Assembly: GCA_016720905.1 (NCBI GenBank)
Contig: JADKJT010000002.1
Coordinates: 1-64,000, forward strand
DNA: 64,000 nt
Reading direction: 5' to 3'
Source of the DNA: Gemmatimonadaceae bacterium
Lineage (GTDB): Bacteria; Gemmatimonadota; Gemmatimonadetes; Gemmatimonadales; Gemmatimonadaceae
Shown here: in pieces, positions 25,845-35,348 of the stretch
How positions within the stretch are numbered: the stretch's first letter is position 1
Layout of the letters: the number at the start of each line of letters is the position of its first letter
Translations under genes and position numbers: made by a program
Notes under the pieces: generated by a model
Database searches by the model: none
Seen by the model: only the letters and a program-made list of their open reading frames with translations
What the model was told of the DNA's origin: nothing

Positions 25845-27014
25845 ATGACCGAGGTCGTGATCGTCAGTGCCGTGCGTAGCGCCGTGGGCCGTGGCAAGGC
25901 CGATGGATCGCTGGCCGGTGTGCATCCGGTGGATCTTTCATCCACCGTCATGAAGGAAGCCATCGCGCGCGCCGGCATCGACCCGGCGGGCATCGAAGAT
26001 GTGCAGTGGGGTTGTGCCATGCCGGAAGCGTCGCAGGGACTCAACCACGCCCGTCTGGCCTGGTTACGCGGTGGCTTGCCCGTGGAGACGTCGGCCGCGA
26101 CGGTCAACCGCTTCTGCTCGTCAGGGCTGCAGTCGGTGGCCTATGCGGCACAGGCCATCATCGCCGGCATGGGGGACACGGTCATGGCCGGCGGCATCGA
26201 GATGATGTCACAGGTACCGATGTCCGGATACAACGCGCGACTCTCACCGGAGATCACGGAGAGTTACATCGGCATGGGCTTCACGGCGGAGCGCGTGGCC
26301 AAGCGGTGGGGCATCACCCGCGAACAGCAGGACCAGTTTGCGTTTGAGAGCCAGCAGAAAGCCGCCGTGGCATTGGCGAACAAGGTGTTTGCGCCCGAGA
26401 TCGTGCCGATTCAGGTCAAACGGTATGCATGGACGGGAGCGACGAAGACCGTCACCGACGTCGCCTTCGACACCGACGAATGCCCGCGCGCCGACACCAC
26501 GCTGGACGGCCTCGCGAAACTGCGTCCGGCGTTCGTGCCGACCGGCAGCGTGACCGCCGGCAACGCGAGTCCGTTTTCAGACGGCGCCGCCGCCGTGCTG
26601 GTGATGAGCGCCGACAAAGCGAAGGCGCTGGGACTCACGCCGTTGGCGCGCTTTGTCAGTTTCGCCACGGGTGGCGTGGATCCGGACATCATGGGAGTCG
26701 GCCCGATCAAGGCCGTGCCCAAGGCGCTCGCCCGTGCCGGGCTGACGATGTCCGATCTCAAGCTCATCGAGTTCAATGAAGCGTTCTCGGCGCAGGCGTT
26801 GGCCGTCATCAAGGAGCTCAACATGGACACGTCAATCATCAACGTGAACGGCGGGGCCATTGCCCTGGGGCATCCGTTGGGCGCGACGGGCGCGAAACTC
26901 ACGACGCAGCTGGTGCATGCACTGCGGCGCCGTGGCGGCGGTTACGGCATGGTCACGATGTGCATCGGCGGTGGCATGGGTGCCGCCGGCATTTTCGAGG
27001 TCTATCCGGGCTGA
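25845..27014 (+). CDS. fadA: Acetyl-CoA acyltransferase (thiolase)
   Basis: This 389-residue protein is the usual length for the family. The nucleophile is Cys91 in NRFCSSG, the activating His343 is in GHPLGATGAK, and the second Cys373 is in CIGGGMG, so all three catalytic residues are present. It performs the thiolytic step of beta-oxidation, releasing acetyl-CoA. GGAGAG lies 8 bases before the ATG. The gene pairs with the fadN-like gene, probably as an operon. Its last 13 bases overlap the end of the convergent FHA gene. Confidence 0.88.
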   Translation: MTEVVIVSAVRSAVGRGKADGSLAGVHPVDLSSTVMKEAIARAGIDPAGIEDVQWGCAMPEASQGLNHARLAWLRGGLPVETSAATVNRFCSSGLQSVAYAAQAIIAGMGDTVMAGGIEMMSQVPMSGYNARLSPEITESYIGMGFTAERVAKRWGITREQQDQFAFESQQKAAVALANKVFAPEIVPIQVKRYAWTGATKTVTDVAFDTDECPRADTTLDGLAKLRPAFVPTGSVTAGNASPFSDGAAAVLVMSADKAKALGLTPLARFVSFATGGVDPDIMGVGPIKAVPKALARAGLTMSDLKLIEFNEAFSAQALAVIKELNMDTSIINVNGGAIALGHPLGATGAKLTTQLVHALRRRGGGYGMVTMCIGGGMGAAGIFEVYPG

Positions 27015-27391
27015 CGCGCGAGGTCCGGTTCCGTCGTGAAGGTGACTTCCACACGCGGCCCATCCACGCCCAGTTGCACGACATCGCCCGAGACAAGTTC
27101 CACGGCGTCTGTCACTCGCCTGCCGTTGACGAATGTCCCGTTTCGCGTCTCCAGATCGCTCAAGGCAAATCGCCCCAGTGTCTGGTCGACCGGGACGATG
27201 CGCGCGTGCTGTCGACCCACCGCGCGATCCTCCCGGGCATCAAAGCGCACGGCTGCCGACTGCGCCCGACCAAGAATCAGTTCCCGGTGCGCGCCGAGAC
27301 GGACGCTGTCCACCTGGGTTGCGCGCGACCCGGTCAAATGCTTGAAGGTCAAGAGGGCCATATCCAACAAGGCGCAAAATCGGGGGGCCAT
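27002..27391 (-). CDS. FHA-domain protein
   Basis: This 129-residue protein is little more than one forkhead-associated domain. It shows the phosphothreonine-binding pattern LGRAQSAAVRFD, then VGRQHARI, then LSDLETRNGTFVNGRRV. FHA domains bind phosphothreonine. It starts 3 bases after the end of the Ser/Thr kinase gene, so the kinase's autophosphorylated form, or one of its targets, is the likely ligand. There is no signal peptide or membrane segment. Confidence 0.82.
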   Translation of the reverse strand: MAPRFCALLDMALLTFKHLTGSRATQVDSVRLGAHRELILGRAQSAAVRFDAREDRAVGRQHARIVPVDQTLGRFALSDLETRNGTFVNGRRVTDAVELVSGDVVQLGVDGPRVEVTFTTEPDLARQPG

Positions 27392-27394
27392 GGA

Positions 27395-29977
27395 TCACGG
27401 TGCGCCCTGCCTTGGGGGCGTCAGACGCTTCCGGAACTGGGCCGCGCGATCCGGTTTCCCCCACGCGTCGTAGAGCGCGACGAGACGCGCGAGGGCCAAC
27501 TGCGTTCGCGGAGACGCATCACTCATTTGCTCGGCCAGCACGGCCGCGGCTGGCAACAGGTGACGCTCCGCCGTCGCGAAGTCCTTCACGTTGGTGAAGT
27601 GCTCACCCAATACGCTTTCGGAGCTCGCCACCAGCCAACTGCCTGCCGGCAGGTGCTTCCGGCGCAACGCCAGACTTTCTTCCAGCGCCTCCCGGCCACC
27701 TGTGGTATCGCCCAACTGATCCCTGGCGCGCCCCATGGTCTGCAAACAGGACGCCACCGACGGGTGCGCCTCGGGTATCGTCTTGCCGCGGAATGCCAGC
27801 ACTTGCCCGCAGGCCGAAATCGCACTCTGATACTTCTTCAAGTCCATCTGATTCATCGCGTAACTGAACAACGTGTACGCGTAGTCCGGATGCTGGTCTC
27901 CCAGCAGTGATTTGCGCTGTGCGAGCACGCGAACGAACACGCTCTCGGCGGCGGCGGTCTTGCCCTGCATGTCGAGCACACCAGCCAGTTGGTTTTCCGC
28001 GTCCGCCACCAGCGTGTTGGGTTCCGGGTGATTGCGACGCACGATCCCGACCACCTCGCGATGCAGCGACTCGGCGACGACAAAGTCATTCAGATCGCCT
28101 CGCGCCACGGCCACGTTGTTCAACGCAATGGCCACCCTGTCGTCCGTCGGACCCAGCAGTCGCTGCAACTCGGCCAGCGCGATGCCATGCAGTCGCGCGG
28201 CTGCCTGCAGGTCGCCACGGTCGTGCGCCACCGTTCCCATGTTGTCATAGATCAGGGCACGGATGGTGTCGGGTGCGGACGAGATGGAGTCATGCAACGA
28301 CAGCGCAATGCGAAAGACCGAGTCGGCGCCCGGCAAGTCACGACGACTCAGGAATACGCCACCGAGATCGTTCAGGATGGCCACGACACCGTCGCGGCCG
28401 CGCGCGCGGCGCAGCGCCAACGCCTCGCGCAGATGACGGTCCGCATCGTCATAGCGCCCCAGCGACTGATAGCTCGCCGCGATGACGCGCTCAAGGTCCA
28501 CCCGGGCCAGCGGTTGATCGGCCAGGTCGACCTTCAGTCGCGTCGCCGCCGAGTCGAGGATCTCCGAGACCGGGACATCGCGACCGCCAGTGGCCGGCTT
28601 CACCGAGCTCAGGATCGCGCGCAGGAAACCACTCACCTGCTCGGCCTGCAGCTGCGCCAACCGGGCACGCCGCGCCTGCGCGGTGGTCGTGGCCACACCG
28701 CCGATCAGCGCCAGGACCACCAGCGCCGACGCTGCGACTGCCGCGACATTGCGTCGCAGGAACTTGCCCAGGCGATAGCCGGCCCAGTCGTGCTGCGCGC
28801 GCACGGGCAGGTTGTCGAGGAACCGGCGCAGATCATCGGCGATGGCTTCAACCGACGCATATCGGCGCGTGACTTCCGGGGCGAGCGCCCGCAGCGCAAT
28901 CGCGTCCAGGTCACCCTGCAGTCGCCGACGCAGGCGATCAGCCGACCGTTCGCCGCGCGCGAACACTACCTCGTCGGCAATGACGCTGCTGGGGCGTGGG
29001 GATGGCGTTTCCAGCACGGCGCGCTCGAGATCGATCAGCGCGCGGCTGCTCACCAGATGCGGTCGCCGCCCCGTGAGCAGTTCGAACAACACGACGCCCA
29101 GCGAGTACACATCGCTGGCGGTGGAAAGGACGTCGCCGCGCAGTTGCTCCGGGCTCGCGTATTCCGGGGTGAAGGCGCGTGCGGCGCCTCGCGTGATCGG
29201 CATGTCGGGATCCTCATCAACCGTGAGGAGGGTCGCAATCCCGAAATCCAGCAGCTTGACGGTACCGTCGTCGGTCACCAGGATGTTGCCGGGTTTGATG
29301 TCCCGATGCACGACCAGATTCTTGTGTGCGTGTTGCACGGCCGCGCACACCTGTCGAAACAGCGACACGCGCTCACGGATCGTCGCCTGGCGCTGATCGC
29401 ACCAACTCGTCAGTGGAGCGCCTTGTACAAACTCCATCACCAGAAACGGCCGACCATCGGCCGTCACACCCCCGTCAAGCAGCGTCGCAATATTCCGATG
29501 TTCGAGATTCGCGAGGATCTGTCGCTCGCGTCGGAACCGCGTCAGCGCCAACGCGGAATCCAGTCCCTGCTGGACGAGTTTGACGGCCACCCGCTTGCGG
29601 TACTGATCATCCACCCGCACCGCTTCATAGACCGTCCCCATGCCGCCACGACCAACCAATCGCACCAACTCGTAGGCGCCAAGCCGCGCGCCCACCATGT
29701 CGTCCGCGGCTGACATCGACGCGGACAACGACCGTGCCAGCGCGCTGTCCAGCGGCGACGCCAATCGCACGTCCGTCGCGCTATCGGCGTGCAGCAAGTC
29801 CATCACCTCGGCGTGCAACGCCGCATCGCCCGGTGCAAGTTGCGCCAACAGGTCGGCGTGCTCGCTGACATCCCGATCCACCGCGGCATCGAACAACTCG
29901 CGAATCCGACGAAGGCGTGCCGCCCCGGTGGTGGCACTTGCCGACTCCGCACCGTGCGGGTTCGACGCGTCACTCAT
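27395..29977 (-). CDS. Ser/Thr protein kinase with C-terminal TPR repeats
   Basis: This is an 860-residue protein. The kinase domain is at about 100-370, with glycine loop GRGGMGTVYE, Lys in RVAVKLV, catalytic loop VHRDIKPGN and DFG. A membrane segment follows at about 414-432 (AAVAASALVVLALIGGVAT). The remaining 420 residues outside the membrane are TPR repeats (for example YDDADRHLREALALRRARG). This kinase-TM-TPR architecture is common in Acidobacteria, Planctomycetes and Gemmatimonadota. Its first 8 bases overlap the end of the ECF sigma gene, and it is followed by the FHA gene. The three together look like one signalling unit. Confidence 0.85.
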   Translation of the reverse strand: MSDASNPHGAESASATTGAARLRRIRELFDAAVDRDVSEHADLLAQLAPGDAALHAEVMDLLHADSATDVRLASPLDSALARSLSASMSAADDMVGARLGAYELVRLVGRGGMGTVYEAVRVDDQYRKRVAVKLVQQGLDSALALTRFRRERQILANLEHRNIATLLDGGVTADGRPFLVMEFVQGAPLTSWCDQRQATIRERVSLFRQVCAAVQHAHKNLVVHRDIKPGNILVTDDGTVKLLDFGIATLLTVDEDPDMPITRGAARAFTPEYASPEQLRGDVLSTASDVYSLGVVLFELLTGRRPHLVSSRALIDLERAVLETPSPRPSSVIADEVVFARGERSADRLRRRLQGDLDAIALRALAPEVTRRYASVEAIADDLRRFLDNLPVRAQHDWAGYRLGKFLRRNVAAVAASALVVLALIGGVATTTAQARRARLAQLQAEQVSGFLRAILSSVKPATGGRDVPVSEILDSAATRLKVDLADQPLARVDLERVIAASYQSLGRYDDADRHLREALALRRARGRDGVVAILNDLGGVFLSRRDLPGADSVFRIALSLHDSISSAPDTIRALIYDNMGTVAHDRGDLQAAARLHGIALAELQRLLGPTDDRVAIALNNVAVARGDLNDFVVAESLHREVVGIVRRNHPEPNTLVADAENQLAGVLDMQGKTAAAESVFVRVLAQRKSLLGDQHPDYAYTLFSYAMNQMDLKKYQSAISACGQVLAFRGKTIPEAHPSVASCLQTMGRARDQLGDTTGGREALEESLALRRKHLPAGSWLVASSESVLGEHFTNVKDFATAERHLLPAAAVLAEQMSDASPRTQLALARLVALYDAWGKPDRAAQFRKRLTPPRQGAP

Positions 29978-30569
29978 CCGGGCGATCCGGGGACACCGGC
30001 GCCCCGTCCAGCGCGCGCGCCAGCCACGCGCGAGCGAAGCGCCAGTCCCGTTTCACGGTGGCGGTCGAGATCTCCATCGTCTCGGCGATCTCCGTGATCT
30101 CGAGCCCCGCGAAGAACCGCAATGCCACGACCTCAGCCCATCGTGGCTCGGCCTCGGCGAGACGCGTGAGCGCATCGTCGAGCGCCAGCAGGTCGAGCAG
30201 TGGCGTCTCGTGCCCGGCGGCCGATTCGTCCAACGTGACCAGCAACATGCCACCACGCTTGGCCGCCTGACGCGCACGGGCGTGATCAACCAGCACGCGT
30301 CGCATCACTTGTGACGCGAGGCGCAGGAAATGCAGCCGACCGCTCGCATCGATCGCCGCCCCGTGCGCCAGACGCACATACGCCTCATGCACCAGCGCCG
30401 TTGGCTGCAGGGTGTGGTCGTCGCGTTCGCGCGCCATGTGACGTTCCGCGATGACATGCAGCTCCGCATACACCAGCGGCAGCAGTTGGTCGATCGCCGC
30501 GCGATCACCATGACGCGCCTGGTCGAGCAGTCGCGTGACCACATGATCCGTGACGGGTGCGTCGCTCAT
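29970..30569 (-). CDS. ECF-like sigma factor of the TIGR02999 (Sig-70_X6) type
   Basis: This 199-residue protein carries the family hallmarks DQLLPLVYAELHVIAERHM, LQPTALVHEAYVRL, and a region-4 helix-turn-helix (ITEIAETMEISTATVKRDW). TIGR02999 sigma factors are characteristically encoded next to Hanks-type kinases, as here, where the kinase start overlaps the sigma stop by 8 bases. The kinase may phosphorylate and control the sigma factor; this is inference from context. No anti-sigma factor is adjacent. Confidence 0.85.
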   Translation of the reverse strand: MSDAPVTDHVVTRLLDQARHGDRAAIDQLLPLVYAELHVIAERHMARERDDHTLQPTALVHEAYVRLAHGAAIDASGRLHFLRLASQVMRRVLVDHARARQAAKRGGMLLVTLDESAAGHETPLLDLLALDDALTRLAEAEPRWAEVVALRFFAGLEITEIAETMEISTATVKRDWRFARAWLARALDGAPVSPDRPDE

Positions 30570-30574
30570 GGGGA

Positions 30575-31675
30575 TCAGATGACCCGCGTGGTGGTGACAT
30601 CCGCCGCGGCGCCGCCCAGCGCGGCGACCACGGTGCCCAACGTGGCGAAGCGCGGATCGGCCGTCAAACCCTGCACATGGCGCGCATAGATCTGTTGCGC
30701 GATGACGGCCACCTTGAACAGGCCGAACGCATAGTAGAACGCCGCATCGCTCACATCGCGACTACTCGCGGCCCCGTACGCTTCAACCACCCTCGCGCGC
30801 GAAAGGGCCCCAGGGAGCGCGGTCACTCCCAGCCCCAGCATCTTGAACACCGGCGCGTCGCCGGCCTCGACCCAGTAGGCCAGCGCCGTGCCGAGGTCCA
30901 TCAGGGGATCACCGATGGTGGCCATTTCCCAATCGAGAATGGCCACGACGCGACGCATCGTCGCGCGGTCGAGCACGAGATTGTCGAACTTGAAATCGTT
31001 GTGAATCAGCGTGGCCCCGCGATCCGGCGGTCGATGGGCGGCCAGCCAGTGCGCCACGCGATCGAGGTCCGGCACGTGGTCGGTACGCGAGGCATGCCAG
31101 CGCCGCGTCCATCCATCCACCTGACGCTGTACGTAGCCCTCGGGGCGTCCCAGCGCCGCAAGCGGTCCGCTGCTCACGTCCACCGCGTGCACGAGCGACA
31201 GAGTCGCGACGAACGTGTGCGAGAGCTGCGCCAGGGTGGCCGACGCCGCATCGGCATCGCGCGGCAAATCGGACGGCACGGCACCGCGCAGGATGACCCC
31301 ATCGACGAACTCCATCAGGTAGAACGGTGCCCCAATGACGTCCGGCCGGTCGCAGCGCGCGATGGCCCGCGGCACCGGCACACCCAGCGGATGCAGCGCC
31401 GCCAGTAAGTCGTGTTCCCGACCGACATCGTGGGCACTGCCGGCCTTCACTCCGCGTGGCGGTCGACGCAGGACATAGGCGCGCGCGCCGTCTTCGGCGC
31501 GGAGCGTGACGCGATACGTCAAATTGGAGAATCCCGACGGGAACTGACGCACCTCAAGCTGCGCGCCCGCCGGAACGATCTCAGGCACCACAGCGGCCAG
31601 CCACGTGCGCAACGCGTCGCGATCGATGGCTTCCTCCACGCGAACGTCAATCGTGTCCTCGTCGTGGTCAACCAT
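30575..31675 (-). CDS. APH-like phosphotransferase family protein (ACAD10/11 N-terminal type)
   Basis: This 366-residue kinase-like protein has an N-lobe with FSNLTYRVTL and ARAYVLRRPP. The catalytic loop reads HNDFKFDN and the metal site ILDWEMATIGDP. This is the subfamily often fused to or encoded beside acyl-CoA dehydrogenases (ACAD10/11-like), which phosphorylate 4-hydroxyacyl-CoA intermediates. An acyl-CoA dehydrogenase gene is 18 bp upstream in the same direction, so a role in hydroxy fatty-acid breakdown is likely. It is followed after 5 bp by the ECF sigma gene. Confidence 0.8.
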   Translation of the reverse strand: MVDHDEDTIDVRVEEAIDRDALRTWLAAVVPEIVPAGAQLEVRQFPSGFSNLTYRVTLRAEDGARAYVLRRPPRGVKAGSAHDVGREHDLLAALHPLGVPVPRAIARCDRPDVIGAPFYLMEFVDGVILRGAVPSDLPRDADAASATLAQLSHTFVATLSLVHAVDVSSGPLAALGRPEGYVQRQVDGWTRRWHASRTDHVPDLDRVAHWLAAHRPPDRGATLIHNDFKFDNLVLDRATMRRVVAILDWEMATIGDPLMDLGTALAYWVEAGDAPVFKMLGLGVTALPGALSRARVVEAYGAASSRDVSDAAFYYAFGLFKVAVIAQQIYARHVQGLTADPRFATLGTVVAALGGAAADVTTTRVI

Positions 31676-31693
31676 GCGCGGGTGCGTCGCGAC

Positions 31694-32917
31694 TCAGCCG
31701 CGCGGTCCGCGCGCCGACGCGTACGGCTTCAGCGCGCGTCGGGCGATCACCGTCTTGTGCACTTCGTCAGCACCGTCGTAAATGCGCGCCGCCCGCTCGT
31801 GACGATACCACCATGCCAGCGGCGTATCATCGGTCATGCCAAGCGCGCCGTGCGCCTGAATGGCACGGTCGAGCACTCGTTGCAGGGTATTGGCGACGAA
31901 CACCTTGATATAGGCGATCTCCTCGCGTGCCGCCTCCTGCCCGGCCCGCGCGATCTTTGCGGCGGCGTCGAGTACCATGAGTCGCGCGGCATGGATCTCG
32001 ATACGCGAGTCCGCAATCCAGAACTGGACCGCCTGCTTGCTGGCCAGCGCTTCACCGGCGCCAAGCTCGCGCGAGACGGCGTGTCGACACATCAGGTCGA
32101 ATGCGCGTTCGCAGATGCCGATCCAGCGCATGCAATGATGGATGCGCCCTGGACCGAGCCGTTCCTGCGCCAGGGCGAAGCCGGCACCTTGCGGCCCCAG
32201 CAGGTTGGTCGCCGGCACACGCACCTCGTCGAATCGCACTTCGGCGTGGCTGGCCCAACCGCCACCGGCCTCGCCCATTACGGAGATATTGCGAACAAGC
32301 GTGTAGCCAGGCGATGGCAGCGGCACGAGTAGCTGACTCGCTCGTTGATGCGGCGCCGTGGCGTCCGGATCGGTCACGGCCATGACGACCGCGAAGGACG
32401 CACCGTCCGCGCTTGAGGTGAACCACTTGTGTCCGCTGATCACGAACTCATCGCCATCACGGACGGCGCGGGTCGACATCACGGTGGGGTTCGAACCGGC
32501 ATGTTCCGGCTCGGTCATCGCAAAACAGCTGCGAATGGCACCGCGCGCCAGCGGCGCGAGAAACTGCGCCTGCTGTGCGTCCGTGCCGAACTGCAGCAGC
32601 AGCTCCATGTTGCCCACGTCCGGTGCCTGACAATTGCAGACGTAGTGCCCGAACGGGGTCCATCCGAGCACTTCCAACAGGCGCGCATACGCGTCCAGCG
32701 GCAGATCGACGCCCCCGAATGCCTCGGGCAGAAACGGCGCCCAGAGCCCCAGCGCGCGCGCCTGCTCCCGAAGCCCCTCAAGGATCGGCTCCGCCGTGCT
32801 CCACGAGGCGCGAAACAATTCCGCTTCCCGCGGCACGAGTTCATTGCGCACGAACGCCCGCGCCGTGGCCAGCAGCAACTCAAGCTCCTCGGGAGCCACG
32901 ACGGTGCCGTGACTCAT
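31694..32917 (-). CDS. Acyl-CoA dehydrogenase
   Basis: About 407 residues from ATG 32917, which overlaps the upstream SDR stop by 4 bases (ATGA). The frame stays open to 33148, but that part lies inside the SDR gene. Family signatures are FAMTEPEHAGSNPTVM, the FAD-contact segment ISGHKWFTSSADGAS, and the C-terminal QAHGALGMTDDTPLAWWYR. It introduces the alpha-beta double bond into acyl-CoA. Together with the neighbouring APH-like kinase and SDR it may form a side pathway feeding hydroxylated or branched acyl-CoAs into beta-oxidation. Confidence 0.85.
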   Translation of the reverse strand: MSHGTVVAPEELELLLATARAFVRNELVPREAELFRASWSTAEPILEGLREQARALGLWAPFLPEAFGGVDLPLDAYARLLEVLGWTPFGHYVCNCQAPDVGNMELLLQFGTDAQQAQFLAPLARGAIRSCFAMTEPEHAGSNPTVMSTRAVRDGDEFVISGHKWFTSSADGASFAVVMAVTDPDATAPHQRASQLLVPLPSPGYTLVRNISVMGEAGGGWASHAEVRFDEVRVPATNLLGPQGAGFALAQERLGPGRIHHCMRWIGICERAFDLMCRHAVSRELGAGEALASKQAVQFWIADSRIEIHAARLMVLDAAAKIARAGQEAAREEIAYIKVFVANTLQRVLDRAIQAHGALGMTDDTPLAWWYRHERAARIYDGADEVHKTVIARRALKPYASARGPRG

Positions 32918-33714
32918 GAGAGATACCCGCCATCGGCCATGTACACGCTGCCCGTGCAGTACGCCGCGGCGTCCGAGGCAAGAAACAGCGCCAGGCCGGA
33001 CACATCCGATGGCGTGCCGATGCGTCGAATCGGCTGGTGGCCCAAGACTTGATTCGAGATGTGCGCGTCCTGCCAGAGCGCCTGGCTGAACTTCGTCTTG
33101 ATCAGCCCGGGGCAAATGACGTTGGCGCGAATGCCATCGGCGCCCCACTCCTGCGCCATCACCTTGGTGAGCGAAATCAGCGCCGCCTTGCTCATGCTAT
33201 ACAGGCCGAGGCCGGCCTCGGGCGAAACGCCGCCGATGCTGGCGATGTTGACGATGGCGCCGCCACCGCGCTGCGCCATGACCGTGTGCGCCGTCCGGCA
33301 CAGTTCGAGCGGACCCTTCACGTTCACACTGAAGATCTTGTCAAACGCTTCGTCGCCGGCCTGCTGCAAGGGGCCGAAGATGGGATTGGTTGCCGCATTG
33401 TTCACGATGATGTCGATCCCATCGAAATGCTCGACGGTGCGCGCCGCCACCGCATGGGCATCGGCCGCCTTGCCTATATGGGCCACGATGCCGATCACAT
33501 CATGCCCCTCGGCTTTCAGCGCTTTCACCGCGGCGTCCACATGCTCCGGCTTGCGGCTGGAAATGGCGACTTTGGCACCAGCGCGGGCCAATGTGGTCGC
33601 GATGGCCAGACCGATCCCGCGGGTACCGCCGGTCACGATGGCCACCTTGCCATCGAGTCGCAGCCGGGCGAGCGCATCAGCGTTGGGAGGGACAAGCGGT
33701 TCGTGCATCGACAC
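32914..33714 (-). CDS. Short-chain dehydrogenase/reductase
   Basis: This 266-residue protein has the classical SDR motifs: cofactor loop TGGTRGIG (28-35), NNAA (105-108), catalytic Ser159 in IASIG, and YSMSK with Tyr172 and Lys176. Arg-containing SSRKPEHV after the second strand suggests NADP use. It opens the six-gene minus-strand run that continues with acyl-CoA dehydrogenase (4-base overlap). The substrate is probably an acyl-CoA-linked alcohol or ketone, inferred only from its neighbours. Confidence 0.85.
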   Translation of the reverse strand: MSMHEPLVPPNADALARLRLDGKVAIVTGGTRGIGLAIATTLARAGAKVAISSRKPEHVDAAVKALKAEGHDVIGIVAHIGKAADAHAVAARTVEHFDGIDIIVNNAATNPIFGPLQQAGDEAFDKIFSVNVKGPLELCRTAHTVMAQRGGGAIVNIASIGGVSPEAGLGLYSMSKAALISLTKVMAQEWGADGIRANVICPGLIKTKFSQALWQDAHISNQVLGHQPIRRIGTPSDVSGLALFLASDAAAYCTGSVYMADGGYLS

Positions 33715-33773
33715 GATCTATCCTGGTAGGAGTGTTGAACTCACAAGAACATGCAGGAGACACCCGGCGTCGG

Positions 33774-35342
33774 CTACCGGTCCAGGCGGGTTACTCGTCC
33801 GATTGGTGGCGCCACGATGCGTCCGTTCATCGCGTCCAGATGTCGAATGACCAGGTCGGCCGTGCGCGGTGACGACGTCGGGTTGCGTTCGATCGCGGCG
33901 CAGGCCGCCGCCGCTTCAGGAATTCGGTACCCGTCACCGCCACGACACGCGGGATACGTCACGAACGTCAGCTGCACGATATCGGTGGCGGTCAGCACAC
34001 GCCCGTCGGTTCGCCGCAGTTCACCCACAATGCGCGCCCCACTCGGCCGTCCGGCATCAAACCCGAACTGCACCCCGCTCACCTGCGGATACGGCCCATT
34101 CGCCAATCCGCCGAGACCGACACCCACCTCGAGCAGCGCGCGCAGTCGCGCGCCGGAGATCGGAAACGTTACGGCCCGCGTTTCATCGGCGAAAAGGAAG
34201 ATGCCCTCGATCATGAGCGAGGTGATCGGCCCGGCCGGCATGATATCATCGAAGCGCAGCGCACCGGAATTGATCATGGCCACGTCGGCGCGCGTGCCAA
34301 GACGCATCGCGTCGGCAATCAGATTTCCAAAGGGACTCTCGCGTTTGGAGATGGAATCGATCGCATTGATGGCGACCGGGGCCACTCCCAGCATGCGGTC
34401 GGGCCCGAGGCGACGCGACAATGAATCGCGCCAGCGCGCAACGACAGCCGCCGTTTTCGGTTCGTCACGCATGCCCGGCCCGATCAGGAAGACGCGGTCG
34501 CGCGCAACCCAGCGCGTGCCGGCGCGCGTGAAGGTCACGAGGACCGCCGTCCGGGAATTCGAAACCGCCTTGACCAAGACCCGGCCGTCGCGCACCAGAT
34601 GCCGGCCATCGTGATCATGCCCCCCAAGAATGGCCGCGATGCGCGGCTCCGTTTCCAGCGTGAGCGAATCCTCTCGCATGAAGCGGTGCGTCAGCGCGAC
34701 GATCAACTCCGCCCCGGCGGCCGTCGCCGTGTCCACCAGCGCCGTCGTCGCGCTGTCGGCGTTGCGGCATCGCACATACGACGGGTAGGTCACCTGCACC
34801 GTCGTGCCGATGATGCCGATCTTCACGCCGCCCAGATGCAACGTATCCCATCCGCGTACCGACGCGAACGGTGCCCCGCTCGACTCACCGCAGTTGCCCG
34901 ACAGCCAACGGAATTTCGACTCACCAACGCGGGCCACCAGATTGGACCGCGACCCGTCGAACTCATGGTTGCCCAGTGTCGCATAGTCCAGGCGCGCCGC
35001 GTTGAACGCTTCCACCATCTGGGCGCCGCCGTACCATTTGCCCAGCACGCTGGGCGAGAGCACGTCGCCCGCCAGCACGAACAGCACCGGCGCGCCGGTC
35101 GCCTGCTCGATGGAATCGCGGATGGCCGCCACGCGCGCCAAGCCGCCGCTTCCATCTCGCAGCGTGTCGGTGACATACACGTCATTCACCAGCAGCATCC
35201 GCACCGTGGTCGGTGCCACACCAAGTGTCTGGCCCGGGCGAGCCGCGCCACGGCTCCGCCCGCACGCCGCCATCCACACGACCGCGATGCCGACGATGAC
35301 GAAGGGCATCCACTGCCGGGGACATCGTCGGAGCGGCGTCAT
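33774..35342 (-). CDS. Lipoprotein 5'-nucleotidase / UshA-like metallophosphoesterase
   Basis: This 522-residue protein has a lipoprotein-type signal (VGIAVVWMAAC-GRS). The metallophosphoesterase domain (about 45-290) shows LLVNDVYVTDT, LAGDVLSPS, TLGNHEFDGS, ALTHRFM and GGHDHDGRH. The first metal motif is ND-VY rather than the usual DxH, a variation worth noting. The C-terminal 5'-nucleotidase domain (about 330-510) includes SPFGNLIADAMR and GALRFD. It should dephosphorylate nucleotides or related phosphates in the periplasm. It lies 6 bases upstream of ispH. Confidence 0.78.
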   Translation of the reverse strand: MTPLRRCPRQWMPFVIVGIAVVWMAACGRSRGAARPGQTLGVAPTTVRMLLVNDVYVTDTLRDGSGGLARVAAIRDSIEQATGAPVLFVLAGDVLSPSVLGKWYGGAQMVEAFNAARLDYATLGNHEFDGSRSNLVARVGESKFRWLSGNCGESSGAPFASVRGWDTLHLGGVKIGIIGTTVQVTYPSYVRCRNADSATTALVDTATAAGAELIVALTHRFMREDSLTLETEPRIAAILGGHDHDGRHLVRDGRVLVKAVSNSRTAVLVTFTRAGTRWVARDRVFLIGPGMRDEPKTAAVVARWRDSLSRRLGPDRMLGVAPVAINAIDSISKRESPFGNLIADAMRLGTRADVAMINSGALRFDDIMPAGPITSLMIEGIFLFADETRAVTFPISGARLRALLEVGVGLGGLANGPYPQVSGVQFGFDAGRPSGARIVGELRRTDGRVLTATDIVQLTFVTYPACRGGDGYRIPEAAAACAAIERNPTSSPRTADLVIRHLDAMNGRIVAPPIGRVTRLDR

Positions 35343-35348
35343 CGGTCG

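Noticed and set aside
27989..29713. Plus-strand open frame of 574 codons opposite the TPR kinase gene
   Set aside because: It lies wholly inside the kinase gene, has no recognisable motif, and is Arg/His/Gln-rich in the way of antisense frames in GC-rich DNA.
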